DNA of 40,355 bases, taken from positions 1-40,355 of the forward strand of contig MPUH01000679.1 of assembly GCA_001970955.1 (NCBI GenBank), given 5' to 3'. The notes below the pieces were generated by a model. That model was given only the letters and a program-made list of their open reading frames with translations. It was not told where the DNA came from and searched no databases. The translations under genes were made by a program, and so were the position numbers. How positions within the stretch are numbered: the stretch's first letter is position 1; each line of letters opens with the position of its first letter. This stretch comes from Stentor coeruleus (lineage: Eukaryota; Ciliophora; Heterotrichea; Heterotrichida; Stentoridae). Below, piece after piece: positions 29,549-38,688 of the stretch.

Positions 29549-30540
29549 ATGAAAATCAAAAAAGTCAAGAACACAAATAGTGAAAATAGGATTGCAAGTT
29601 ATAGTCATATAAAATGTCTTGGGTTGAATGATGAAAGTTATGCTGAAAGTGATTATCACTGACCTGGTAGGTTAAAACACAGAACATGAAGCTTGAGGGA
29701 TCTTAGTTCAACTGATCAATTCCAATAAAATATCTGACCAAGCTTTACTTTTCTCAAATCCTCCAGGCACAGGTAAAACTGCAATTGTTGTCACTATAGC
29801 TCAAGAGCTTGGCCCAAAAGTCCTATTTTCAAGTGATAGGTTCTGAAATATATTCATCTGAAGTCAAAAAACAGAAATTTTAATGAAGAACTTCCGCATA
29901 GCAATTGGCTTAAGAATCAAAAAAGCCAAAGGTTAAATTACTAAAATCATCACATGGACAAATTAATAATATTGAAGAAGCTCAAAAACTGTTAAAAGAG
30001 TAGCTATTGGGCTTAAAAATCTAAAAGGACTAAGCAATTAACATTAGATTCTAGTATCTAGGAATGTTTACAAAAAGTAAATAAATATAATTGGAGATGT
30101 TATTTATATTAAAGTTAGTAGTGGTAATGTTAAAATAGTTTGTAGATCAGATGCTTATGATACTGAGTATGATTTATAAGCTGAAAAATATGTGCCTATA
30201 CCTAAAAGTGATATATATAAAAAGAAGGAAATTGTTTAAGATTCTACTTTACATGATTTAGACATGGCAAACGCTAAAATTCAAGGGTGTAAAAATTTTT
30301 TGTCTTTAATAGGGGATAATGAAACCTAAGAAAACCGAAATAACTTAGAAACTAAGAGGAAAAATAAAAAAAATATTCAATAAATACATAGACAAAAGGA
30401 TAGCTGAACTGATCTCTAGGGTATTTTTATTGATGAAGTTCATATTTTTGACATAAATGTTTTATATATTTTAATCAAGCATTAGAAAACCTATTATCCC
30501 TTAATCCTTGCAACAAATAGAAGAATAAGCTTTAGGATAT
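29549..30540 (+). pseudogene. RUVBL1: Decayed RuvB-like 1 (pontin/TIP49a) AAA+ ATPase gene
   Basis: From an ATG at 29549 (MKIKKVKN) the plus strand reads, in shifting frames, as RuvBL1 from its N-terminus to just after Walker B: IASYSHIKCLGL; GILVQLINSNKISDQALLF; Walker A NPPGTGKTAIVVTIAQELG (29758 on); NFRIAIGLRIKKAKG; GDVIYIKVSSGNVK; EKYVPIPKSDIYKKKEI; STLHDLDMANAKIQG; Walker B FIDEVHIFDI (about 30426); ILATNRR. At least ten stops (TAA, TAG, TGA) and several frameshifts interrupt it, and they are not removed by 15-nt introns. The C-terminal third (sensor 2 and lid) is gone. RuvBL1 is essential in eukaryotes (chromatin remodelling, snoRNP assembly), so a working copy must exist elsewhere; this is a dead duplicate (inference). 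Confidence 0.92.
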
Positions 30541-30713
30541 TTAATATATATATTAAATCATTGACAACTTTGATATATTTTTAACAGATTTAACTCCAAC
30601 TGCATGTTTTTTATAAAATTTTATCATTCAATAAACTATATTATCCATATTAAAATCTTTAAAGTATCTAACCCAAATATATTTAAAAATAATTTAATCT
30701 TTAGCTTGACACA

Positions 30714-32069
30714 TTAAGCAATACCAAATTTCTCTAATATATTTTCACATCTTTTTAAATGAATAGGTTTCATAAGCGCATATTTAAATTTCATCCTATT
30801 TTTCAATTCTATCAGCATTGTTTTATCTTCCATTCCAGCAGCTATTAATATAAATCTGTAAATTTCATCTGTTGATAATTCACCATTTATCCATTCAGGA
30901 GAAAACTCTTTATATATATTTATATCTAGTTTTTTTACTGAGAAAATCCCATAAATCATTAAAATCGATTCATATTTTTTGATTTTCCCTTTGTCATTTA
31001 GAGCCCGAAGCTTGATTTTTTCCCATAAATTTTTATTTTGGCAGTTGTTGATTCCATAGCTAAAAGATATCATTGAGCATTGATATGATGTAAAATCATT
31101 GATTAAACTGATAACTTTTGGTAAAAGTTTGTTACAGATAAAATTCCCATTTTCTTTACTTTTAAAAGACTCGATAATGTTTGCAGTCGTTTCTATGCAA
31201 ATATCATCAAAATTCATATTCACAATAATTTCCTCAAGTTTTTTCTTAAAAAGCACTTTAGCTTTAATGTTTTTATTTGCATACAAACAAAGTCTACTAA
31301 ACGTTAAACTATCTATACTATGAATATTTTCATACAAATCAGCAATCAAAGCATGCGAGTATATATTTTTAAAAGTATAAATTTCTAACAAAGCATGAAG
31401 TTTTTCTCTATACGTAAATATATCTTTTTTATTTTCAATAACAAGTAAAGAATGTCGAATAATCTTTTCATCTTTATGTAAATTGAATTTATTAATAATT
31501 TCTATCATATCATCATGAGTAACTTCGTCAATATTTTCAATGATTTTCCTTTTAAGCAAATTAATAAATTCTTTGTTTATAATAGGGTTTTTAATATAAG
31601 CACAATAGATTCTGTGAAGTTCTATAGTATTAAACATTGGGAGGATTTCTTTGATTTTCTCAGTGATTTCTAATAAAAAACTTGGGCTTTGATCAGGGAT
31701 TGTTGAATAGCATTGAAGAAAAAGGACGATATATTTTTTATCAATAGAGGTAATAGAATTAATTATATCTTTTTCGTATTTTCTCAGTATGACAGAACTG
31801 TTTTTTAGTCTTGATAAAGTAGTAAGTCCACGTATTAGGTAGGACTTTTCTTGATTAGCTAGATCTTGGAAGATACCGAAAAAGTATTCTTCATCTAAAG
31901 CGCTTATAGGTAAAGCTTTTTCTTCAAGAAGGAATACTTTGGAACTAAGGTTGTTGAAAAGGTCGACCGCTGCTTGGCTTACAACTTGGCTATTAGTGAA
32001 AAATCTTTGACATATAAATTTAAGCATTTTTATTAATAAACACAATATAGTAACTATAAACCTTAGCAT
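30714..32069 (-). CDS. Helical-repeat protein, probably mitochondrial
   Basis: The frame is 451 residues from the first ATG, but that start overlaps the stop of the upstream gene by 7 bases. The second ATG at 32027 gives MLKFICQRFFTNSQ, a good mitochondrial presequence (basic, Phe-rich, no acidic residue), and a 437-residue protein. The rest is nearly all alpha-helical in paired helices of about 35 residues (IIENIDEVTHDDMIEIINKF, then LHKDEKIIRHSLLVI), like FASTK/RAP, PPR or octotricopeptide-type RNA-binding repeats of mitochondria. No RAP domain is seen at the C-terminus. A role in mitochondrial RNA or ribosome handling is an inference. TAA stop, no intron. The gene at 38689 has the same character. 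Confidence 0.82.
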   Translation of the reverse strand: MLRFIVTILCLLIKMLKFICQRFFTNSQVVSQAAVDLFNNLSSKVFLLEEKALPISALDEEYFFGIFQDLANQEKSYLIRGLTTLSRLKNSSVILRKYEKDIINSITSIDKKYIVLFLQCYSTIPDQSPSFLLEITEKIKEILPMFNTIELHRIYCAYIKNPIINKEFINLLKRKIIENIDEVTHDDMIEIINKFNLHKDEKIIRHSLLVIENKKDIFTYREKLHALLEIYTFKNIYSHALIADLYENIHSIDSLTFSRLCLYANKNIKAKVLFKKKLEEIIVNMNFDDICIETTANIIESFKSKENGNFICNKLLPKVISLINDFTSYQCSMISFSYGINNCQNKNLWEKIKLRALNDKGKIKKYESILMIYGIFSVKKLDINIYKEFSPEWINGELSTDEIYRFILIAAGMEDKTMLIELKNRMKFKYALMKPIHLKRCENILEKFGIA

Positions 32070-33396
32070 TTTTTTAAAAAATTCTTCTCATACCTCACAT
32101 AATATTTCTCTTCAAACTTCAACCACTTTGTATAATTCCTATAAGCCTCAAACTCTAAAGGTGCCACCTCACAAACTCCTTTATACGTGTTAATAAACTT
32201 ATTACTCTTATAATTTTCCCAATAAGGTGGCATATCGCATCCTATCTTCATGATTTCTTCCTTCCTTTCATCAGCTTTTTTTACATAATTATCATCATCC
32301 AAAAAAATTCCTTTTCTATCTTCTAAAGCATCTTCATATTCAAAAAACAAACTCTGATAAATCTCTACAAAAAACCTAAATAATGGGAAATTATGCATCA
32401 TATAATATTTCCATTCATAACTAACCCGAACATTAGGATTTACAAAAATCTTATCAAGTCCTGCTCTTATAAAATCAACACATATAAGTAAACATTCACT
32501 TTGAACACATTCACAAGTATCTTTATAATTATATTCCCTTCCTCTAAAAACTATAGATTTTTTTAAAAAACCTTCAGCGTTCATAGAAACCATACCATTC
32601 CAACACGATTGGACTTTTATAGGCAGGGATAAAGTTAGGTTTTTTCTAGACTCGAAGTTGTAAAAAAATGGATAAAAACCTGAAAACCAATACCCTTGGA
32701 TGTCTCTAGCTACTAGAATATCATAAAATTGGTAATAAAAATCTAAACCACAAGCAATATCGTAATGACCTTTATTTGTACTGATTANATATCATAAAAT
32801 TGGTAATAAAAATCTAAACCACAAGCAATATCGTAATGACCTTTATTTGTACTGATTAAGTTTAGTAAGTCAGCTGCTGTGAAATAAATATCGTTTAAAA
32901 ACAAAACTTTTATAGGTAAATTATTGGTAAATGGGTTTTTATAAAGAGGCTTTAAAGCTAGATTTCTTATAAAAGCCATTCTTATATACCTTAATGCAGG
33001 TAAATTTTTTATAACTTTTAATATGTGTTTTTCACCTAGTATTGTTCTCATTTTCCAGTTTAATATACCAGATTTATTACAGTGTAAAAGGGTATTTGGT
33101 ATATTAGTATTGTTGAGGAAATCTTGGAGGATAGTAAATGTATTATCTTTTGACCCATTTTCAGCAAAACTGATATAGATGTTGTCACCACGATTCAACA
33201 TGGAAATTACTTTTTTAAGCTCGGGTAAAGAGTATTGAAGGCTTGATTCACTGTTACGGAAATTTGCGGCAATAAAAAAATTGTAGTCTTGGTCTACGTC
33301 GAGAAGGGCATGATTAGGCTGTGTATAGAAAATACAGCAAATAAAGGCTAGGATTAAAATAATAACAAGTGAGTATTTTCCAAACCTTTTAAGCAT
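32063..33396 (-). CDS. GT69 (CAP59/CMT1-type) glycosyltransferase, membrane-anchored
   Basis: An N at 32788 splits the gene; it sits between identical 70-base copies (32718-32787, 32789-32858). Merging them gives one 420-residue frame. Residues 8-26 are a signal anchor (YSLVIILILAFICCIFYT), giving a type II Golgi orientation. The rest matches the fungal alpha-1,3-mannosyltransferase CMT1/CAP59 family (PF11735): an ENGSKDNTFTILQDF segment, the core FLNDIYFTAADLLNLI, ACGLDFYYQFYDILVARD, GYWFSGFYPFF and PIKVQSCWNGM. Family members add mannose to glycans in the secretory pathway. Substrate here is unknown. The last 60 residues are basic/aromatic and lie beyond the family core. TAA stop. It is divergent from the radial-spoke gene (260 bases between starts). 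Confidence 0.86.
32718..32858. repeat. Unmerged contig overlap (70 nt) around N at 32788
   Basis: Identical copies with offset 71; merging restores the glycosyltransferase frame. Confidence 0.92.
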
Positions 33397-33656
33397 TTAT
33401 TAAGATGGGTATAGAGTTTATATAGTTAAATCCTAAGATTTTTATATTTTATATAGTTGAAGATTATAATATGTCTAGATACCCTTCTTTATTATAATGT
33501 ACTCATTTTCCCATACAAAACCAACTATTACTTTTATCATCCTATAACCAAAAGTACACTATTCCATAATCCAGACTAAAAAAATAAACTTATAACATCT
33601 ACTTTATCTCAATACATCAAAACATACCAAACATTTCCATTTTTTAATAAACAGTT
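33397..33656. promoter_or_regulatory. Divergent 5' region of the GT69 and RSP3 genes
   Basis: 260 A/T-rich bases between two diverging starts; both promoters should lie here (inference). No specific motif is claimed. Confidence 0.4.
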
Positions 33657-35972
33657 ATGGCAGCATATTCATTTAACTCTGAGCCTCGAGTTGTATCAAC
33701 CAGGACAGAAAAATTCAAACCTGAAGATCGTATGTCTATGAATCTTATGTATGACAAGAGGGTTTTTAGAGGACATGTTCATGATATTCATAATATCCGC
33801 CCAGTGCTTAGTCCACAAGAACAAGAAGAGTTGCATCTGCAAAAAGAAAAAGAAAGAAAGCAAGAAGAAATGATGAAAAGGCAATTAGAAGCTTTCAAAA
33901 AAAGCAAAACAAAACAGTCACCTTATGATATTCGTCCAGCAGCAACTGGAAGAATTGAGGTCGATCTTCAATATTTCCTTACAGATCAAAAAGATATTAA
34001 ACCTGATAATTCAGAAGCTGAAGCACAGACTGATAAGTTCTTACCAAAACCCCCTGATCCAGTATATGTACCTAAGAAAACAGGAAAAGATGTTTTTACG
34101 CAGATTGAAGATGGGGATTTATTCTCGTTTAACAAAGAAGTCCAACCAATCCTCAACGTTCTAACCAGTAAAACCCTTGAACAAGCCTTGCTTGAAGTAG
34201 AAGAAGAATCTGAACTAGGGGCAATGGCGCAGTTCAAAGTGGAAAACCGGGCAAGAAAAGTTGAAGAAGAAAAAGCTTGGGCACATATGGTAAAAGAAGA
34301 AGCTGAGAAAATTCACAAAAAAAACCTTGAAGTACAAGCAGCCCGTTCAAAGTATATAAAAACAACAAATCTTTTAACTAAATTCAAGAACCTCACAATA
34401 GCAAAAGATTTCCTAGCTCCTCTTTTCCCATCAGTCCTTGAAGATTTCACAGACCCAACAATCCAACCAGATTACATACTAAAAATCCTTGAAGAAATTT
34501 ATTTACCCTACATTCTTGAAGGTTCAGAAACTTATATTTCATCTAAAACCTCATTAAATATAATCCCAGATGATATGTGCCATATAACTCTTGAATCTTT
34601 AATAAGCAAAAGAGAAAAAATCGTTAAACAACATAAACAAAAATCTCGTAAAGAACAAATAAAAAACATAAACTTTTCAGAAACAAAACGTTTTATTAGG
34701 TTTTTATATAATAACCCAAAATTTTATGTCCAGTCAGAATTCACAAAACGTATTGGATTTTTATTGAAAGGTGAAGAGTATCCAGAGAATTTATCAGATA
34801 GTATGCTTTTGAAAGATCCTGAAAGAAAAGATGGAGAAGAAGTATCGGTTGTTATTGAAGAACCTAAAGATGAAAAGCCTGAATGGAGTAGATTTCCTTG
34901 TTTTCTTATTGATGATATTAAGAGGATTGGGTTTTGTATTGCTAATCATCCTACTCAGGATACACCGAAAGATTTGAGAAAGTATGGGTTTTTAGCGGAA
35001 TTTTATTCAGAAACTGGGGATTTGTTATTTACGGCAGATAGTTTAAATAGTGGGAAATTCCCTGGGGTAAAAATTGATTCTAATAGTAGGGATTTGACTA
35101 AGAAAACTTCGACAGATGAAATATTTATTCTTACATTGTCTTCGTTACCACAGGAAGTTTCTAATGTGTTTTTGTATACTTATTCAGTTAGACCAACACC
35201 TACAGAGTTTAAATATGCTAAATACCACCTTACAGACTTTGTTACAAGTCAAAAGCTTGACTCAAGAAGTATCAAACCTGATGAGTTCCCTTCAGATGAA
35301 AATGGTAATGTACTTCCTCTTTATCTAGCCTACCGCATTTACAAGCAAGAAAAAAACCCTCGAAACCTTAAAGTTAATATAATAAACGATAATCCTATCG
35401 TTGAAATGCCCCCTGATATCCTCCATTGGGTATTAGAAATGTATAATCTTCCTATAACTAAAGGTTTAGAAGAAGCAAAATCAATGGTCAAAGGGCTTTT
35501 AAATGAATGTTATAATTATACAAAACAATTAACTGAAGGGCTTATAAACTATAGGACAATGAAAGCTTTACAAGAAATTGAATACAAAAAACATATGGAA
35601 GATAATGACCCATCTGGTAGTAAAAAGAAAAAAAAAAGACCAGCGAAAGGAAAAGCTATAGAAGAACCTATAAAAATGGCTGAATATATCCCTCCACCTC
35701 CTACATATCCTAGTAGAACATTTGGCCCGATTCATATTGATATTGAAAAAGATACAATTGAAAGTTTATATAACAGTTTATATAAATGTGTGGATCATAG
35801 TTTAATATCGAATTGGGATTTAGGTATGGAAATTTTAATCAAAAATAAGCCTATTAAGAAAATCAATTGGGTGTTGAAAACGCAGACAATTAAAGACCTT
35901 GCATTTGATATGAAAAAACCTGAACCAGCACCGGTGCTGGAAAATATTGATAATGAAGAGAATAATGATTAG
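33657..35972 (+). CDS. RSP3: Radial spoke protein 3 (RSP3/RSPH3) with a long C-terminal extension
   Basis: A 771-residue protein. Residues about 10-240 are RSP3, the dimeric core scaffold of axonemal radial spokes: EAQTDKF (122-128), PPDPVYVPKKTGKDVFTQIE (132-151), then DGDLFSFNKEVQPILNVL and KTLEQALLEVEEESEL. The last contains the amphipathic helix that binds RII-like dimerisation domains (RSP3 is an A-kinase anchor). A charged coiled coil follows (192-235). RSP3 is about 510-560 residues in Chlamydomonas and humans. Here residues about 330-771 add a region with a beta-rich block (FLAEFYSETGDLLFTAD ... DEIFILTLSSLPQEVSNVFL, 430-510) that faintly recalls the TerD fold, plus a Lys-rich linker (650-666). 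The whole runs in one frame to a TAG. Family certain; the extension is unassigned. Confidence 0.93.
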   Translation: MAAYSFNSEPRVVSTRTEKFKPEDRMSMNLMYDKRVFRGHVHDIHNIRPVLSPQEQEELHLQKEKERKQEEMMKRQLEAFKKSKTKQSPYDIRPAATGRIEVDLQYFLTDQKDIKPDNSEAEAQTDKFLPKPPDPVYVPKKTGKDVFTQIEDGDLFSFNKEVQPILNVLTSKTLEQALLEVEEESELGAMAQFKVENRARKVEEEKAWAHMVKEEAEKIHKKNLEVQAARSKYIKTTNLLTKFKNLTIAKDFLAPLFPSVLEDFTDPTIQPDYILKILEEIYLPYILEGSETYISSKTSLNIIPDDMCHITLESLISKREKIVKQHKQKSRKEQIKNINFSETKRFIRFLYNNPKFYVQSEFTKRIGFLLKGEEYPENLSDSMLLKDPERKDGEEVSVVIEEPKDEKPEWSRFPCFLIDDIKRIGFCIANHPTQDTPKDLRKYGFLAEFYSETGDLLFTADSLNSGKFPGVKIDSNSRDLTKKTSTDEIFILTLSSLPQEVSNVFLYTYSVRPTPTEFKYAKYHLTDFVTSQKLDSRSIKPDEFPSDENGNVLPLYLAYRIYKQEKNPRNLKVNIINDNPIVEMPPDILHWVLEMYNLPITKGLEEAKSMVKGLLNECYNYTKQLTEGLINYRTMKALQEIEYKKHMEDNDPSGSKKKKKRPAKGKAIEEPIKMAEYIPPPPTYPSRTFGPIHIDIEKDTIESLYNSLYKCVDHSLISNWDLGMEILIKNKPIKKINWVLKTQTIKDLAFDMKKPEPAPVLENIDNEENND

Positions 35973-36183
35973 GTTTTTGATATAAATGGTTTATTCTTAA
36001 GTAGATTTTGAAGTTTTTTTTTGATGGATTGTAAAAAAAGATAATGGATTTATATTAAATTTGATTATTTCGATGCTATAAACCTCAAAAAATCATAAAA
36101 ACCTATCTCAATACAAGCATAATTTCCTCACAAAAAGCCTGATTTTCTCAAAATTATCTATCATAATCTAATATCTTAACTAC

Positions 36184-37587
36184 TTAATTACCCCCTAAAA
36201 GCTTAACAATTTCATCCCTAGTCTTGCCTTTAGTTTCTAAAATAAAAGCCCAAATAAACAAAATCCCAACAACACATATCACAGAAAAGGTTAAAAATGC
36301 AAACCCAATTGTGACAAGTTCAACATAAAAATTAAAAACACTCCCAATAAAAATTGTAAATACCCAATTAACAGCAACAGCTAAACCTACACCTCTATCA
36401 GTAAGTGTTTCTCCACAATAAATCCATAAAACAGGGCCAAGTGAAGACTCAAAAAACCCAACATAAATCATCATAAAAGGAAGACTTGCTGCACTAGGTA
36501 TAGCAGAAATTATATTAAACAGAAACAAAAACAAATGACATATCGCCATACCAATACATCCTTGTATAAGAAGGATTTTTCTTCCGTATTTTTCTATAAA
36601 AACAAGGCAAATCATTGTTGTTACCATATTAAAAAACCCTAAAGCTGCTGTAAATTCAGCGCTATAGTTTTTTGTATCTTCGATTTCTTGATAAATTTTT
36701 GATGAGTAAAAAATAAACATGTTTATCCCACTTAGTTGTTGAAGCATTGATAAAGTACATCCAACTATTACAGGTTTTCTGTATTTTTTTATAGTGAAAA
36801 GCTCACAAAAACTTGGTTCAGAGTTTTTTTCATTTTGGAATTCATGATTTTCTGGGACTTCTTGGAGTTTGTTCATATAAGTTTCCCAATCTTCTGTATA
36901 AATTGTTTTAAGCACAGTTTCAAGTTCGTTTTTGCGGTTGACCATATTCAGCCATTTTGGTGTATCATTTTTATATACTGTAAAAAATAACAAAAGCTGA
37001 ATTATGCTTGGGATAACTGGTATTGCATAAATTAACATCCATAAATCATTAGTCCAAAGGTGAAAGTTATATACTGGGAGTATCAAACACATTAAAAATG
37101 CAGTAAATATGCCAAAAGTGACTTGAAACTGAACCAAACTTCCAAGTTTCCCTCTGATATCCTCAGGAACCATTTCATTTATAAACATAGGGGGAAACGT
37201 TACCCCAGCAGCAGCAACAAAACCAGAAAAAAACCTCCCAATAATAAAAGTAGGAATTGTAGGGATAATAGTCTATATAAAAAATACAATACCACTACTA
37301 ATTATACACAATAAAGCTGTATAAATCATTCCTTTACGTCTTCCGTATTTATTAGCAATTTTTCCTGATAATATAGATCCAATAACTGCACCTGTAGGAA
37401 ATACCCCATTACAGATTGCTGCGAATGTATTATAATCACCTTTCCAATCTATTGTTTTACTAACATTTTCTAATGATGAATTCGTCACTCCTATATTGTA
37501 ACCAGTTAGAAAACAACTTAATGTTGCGTTTATTACAAGCCTTACTACAATGCCAATGTTGTAGTTTTTGTTATTTGATTTCCCCAT
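36184..37587 (-). CDS. Sugar-porter MFS transporter (GLUT-like), one 15-nt intron
   Basis: The two exons (37288-37587 and 36184-37272) join in frame across the intron to give 462 residues and twelve expected membrane helices. Sugar-porter marks: NKYGRRKG after TM2 (the D/N-R-x-G-RR-K loop); GRFFSG in TM4; PPMFINEMVPEDIRGKLGSL (the PxxxxExxPxxxRG motif); QQLSGINMFIFYSSKIY (QQxSGxNxxxYYxxxIF-type motif in TM7); the loop motif EKYGRKILL after TM8; and C-terminal LETKGKTRDEI (PETKG motif). Members move hexoses across the plasma membrane by facilitated diffusion or proton symport; substrate here is unknown. The central loop (around residue 210-240) is acidic. TAA stop, convergent with RSP3. A decayed partial copy lies upstream at 37906-38082. 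Confidence 0.95.
37273..37287 (-). other. 15-nt spliceosomal intron
   Basis: Minus strand GTATTTTTTATATAG. It contains the only in-frame stop of the sugar-transporter gene, begins GTA and ends TAG, and its removal keeps the frame and joins SSGI to TIIPTIPTF inside a membrane helix. A 15-nt length with this layout is diagnostic of heterotrich ciliates such as Stentor. Confidence 0.95.
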
Positions 37588-37905
37588 TTATATTTTTCAC
37601 CTTTTTGTGGGAAATGAGATGGTAAAATAAGGTTTTATGATTTACTATTTGTCTTGAGGATTGCTTTTTAGTTAGGATTTGGTATGAGAAAATGGGGATT
37701 TTTTTGTTTTTATGAAGGATGATTATAAGTTATGGCTTTGTAATACTAATGTTGATGATAAGGAATGATTTTTTGTATATAAAGGTTTGTATATTGAAGA
37801 TATTATTTTTTGGTTTTGTAAAATACCTTAATGAGGTTTTAAATTATATGATAAGAGTTTTGGAGTTTTATATAGTATGTTGTTACTATAAAAAATAATC
37901 TGACT
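37588..37905. other. Spacer with transporter promoter
   Basis: 318 A/T-rich bases upstream of the sugar-transporter start. No other feature recognised. Confidence 0.5.
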
Positions 37906-38082
37906 TTAGGTATACAGAAATTATATTAAACAGAAACTAATAAAAATGAAAAATCTTTATACCAATTTATCCTAGTATAAGAAAGGGCTTTCTTATAATT
38001 TTCATATTAAAGAACCCTTAAGTTACAGGATCTTTGATTTCTTGATAAATTTTGGATTAATAGAAAGTAAGCATATTAATGT
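37906..38082 (-). pseudogene. Decayed fragment of the neighbouring sugar-transporter gene
   Basis: This stretch aligns in the same orientation with 36494-36732 of the intact transporter: shared words include agaaattatattaaacagaa, ccttgtataagaa/cctagtataagaa, atattaaa-aaccct and gatttcttgataaattttg. About 60 bases are missing in internal deletions and stops are present. It covers the region around TM7-TM9. It is a leftover of a tandem duplication lying just upstream of the living gene. Confidence 0.82.
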
Positions 38083-38688
38083 ATTATAAGATTTTTAAGA
38101 CCTTGAAAAAAAAATTCATTAAAAATTATTGATTTTTGATAATAAAATCATGAATACAATAGTTTGATTGCTAATACTAACTTGTAATAATACAATTTTA
38201 TAAATTAAATATATGTATATAAATAAGCATCTAAACATAAAAAATTTTCATGCTCACCCTATAACAATTGCATTATAATATCCTAATTTCCCTTTATAAT
38301 AAAGTTTAATTTCATCATAATCATATAAAAAATTAACCAAATTCGCTTAAAAAAAATACAAACTATACTCTATATATTTCCTATTAAAACCAATCATATT
38401 CTACTATATAATCATCAATAAAACTTATCTACTAATTATAAATCCCTACTATATTTTTTATCCACTCAACACATCCAACTAAATACTTTACCTTCTTATA
38501 ATAAAACCTATCTAATACAATTTTTTCAATATCAACATTTTTGTTAATCAAAAATAAACCCTAGCACCGAAAAATCCTATTCAAATCAGTTCAAAATCAT
38601 ATATTCTCTTACTATATACATCATATTTTAAATCAGACATAATTTTTTTTTTAATCATAAAGTTAAACCTTATAATTCTAACAGGAAA
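38083..38688. other. AT-rich spacer
   Basis: 606 bases of very A/T-rich DNA leading to the plus-strand gene at 38689. No feature recognised beyond the expected promoter. Confidence 0.5.
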
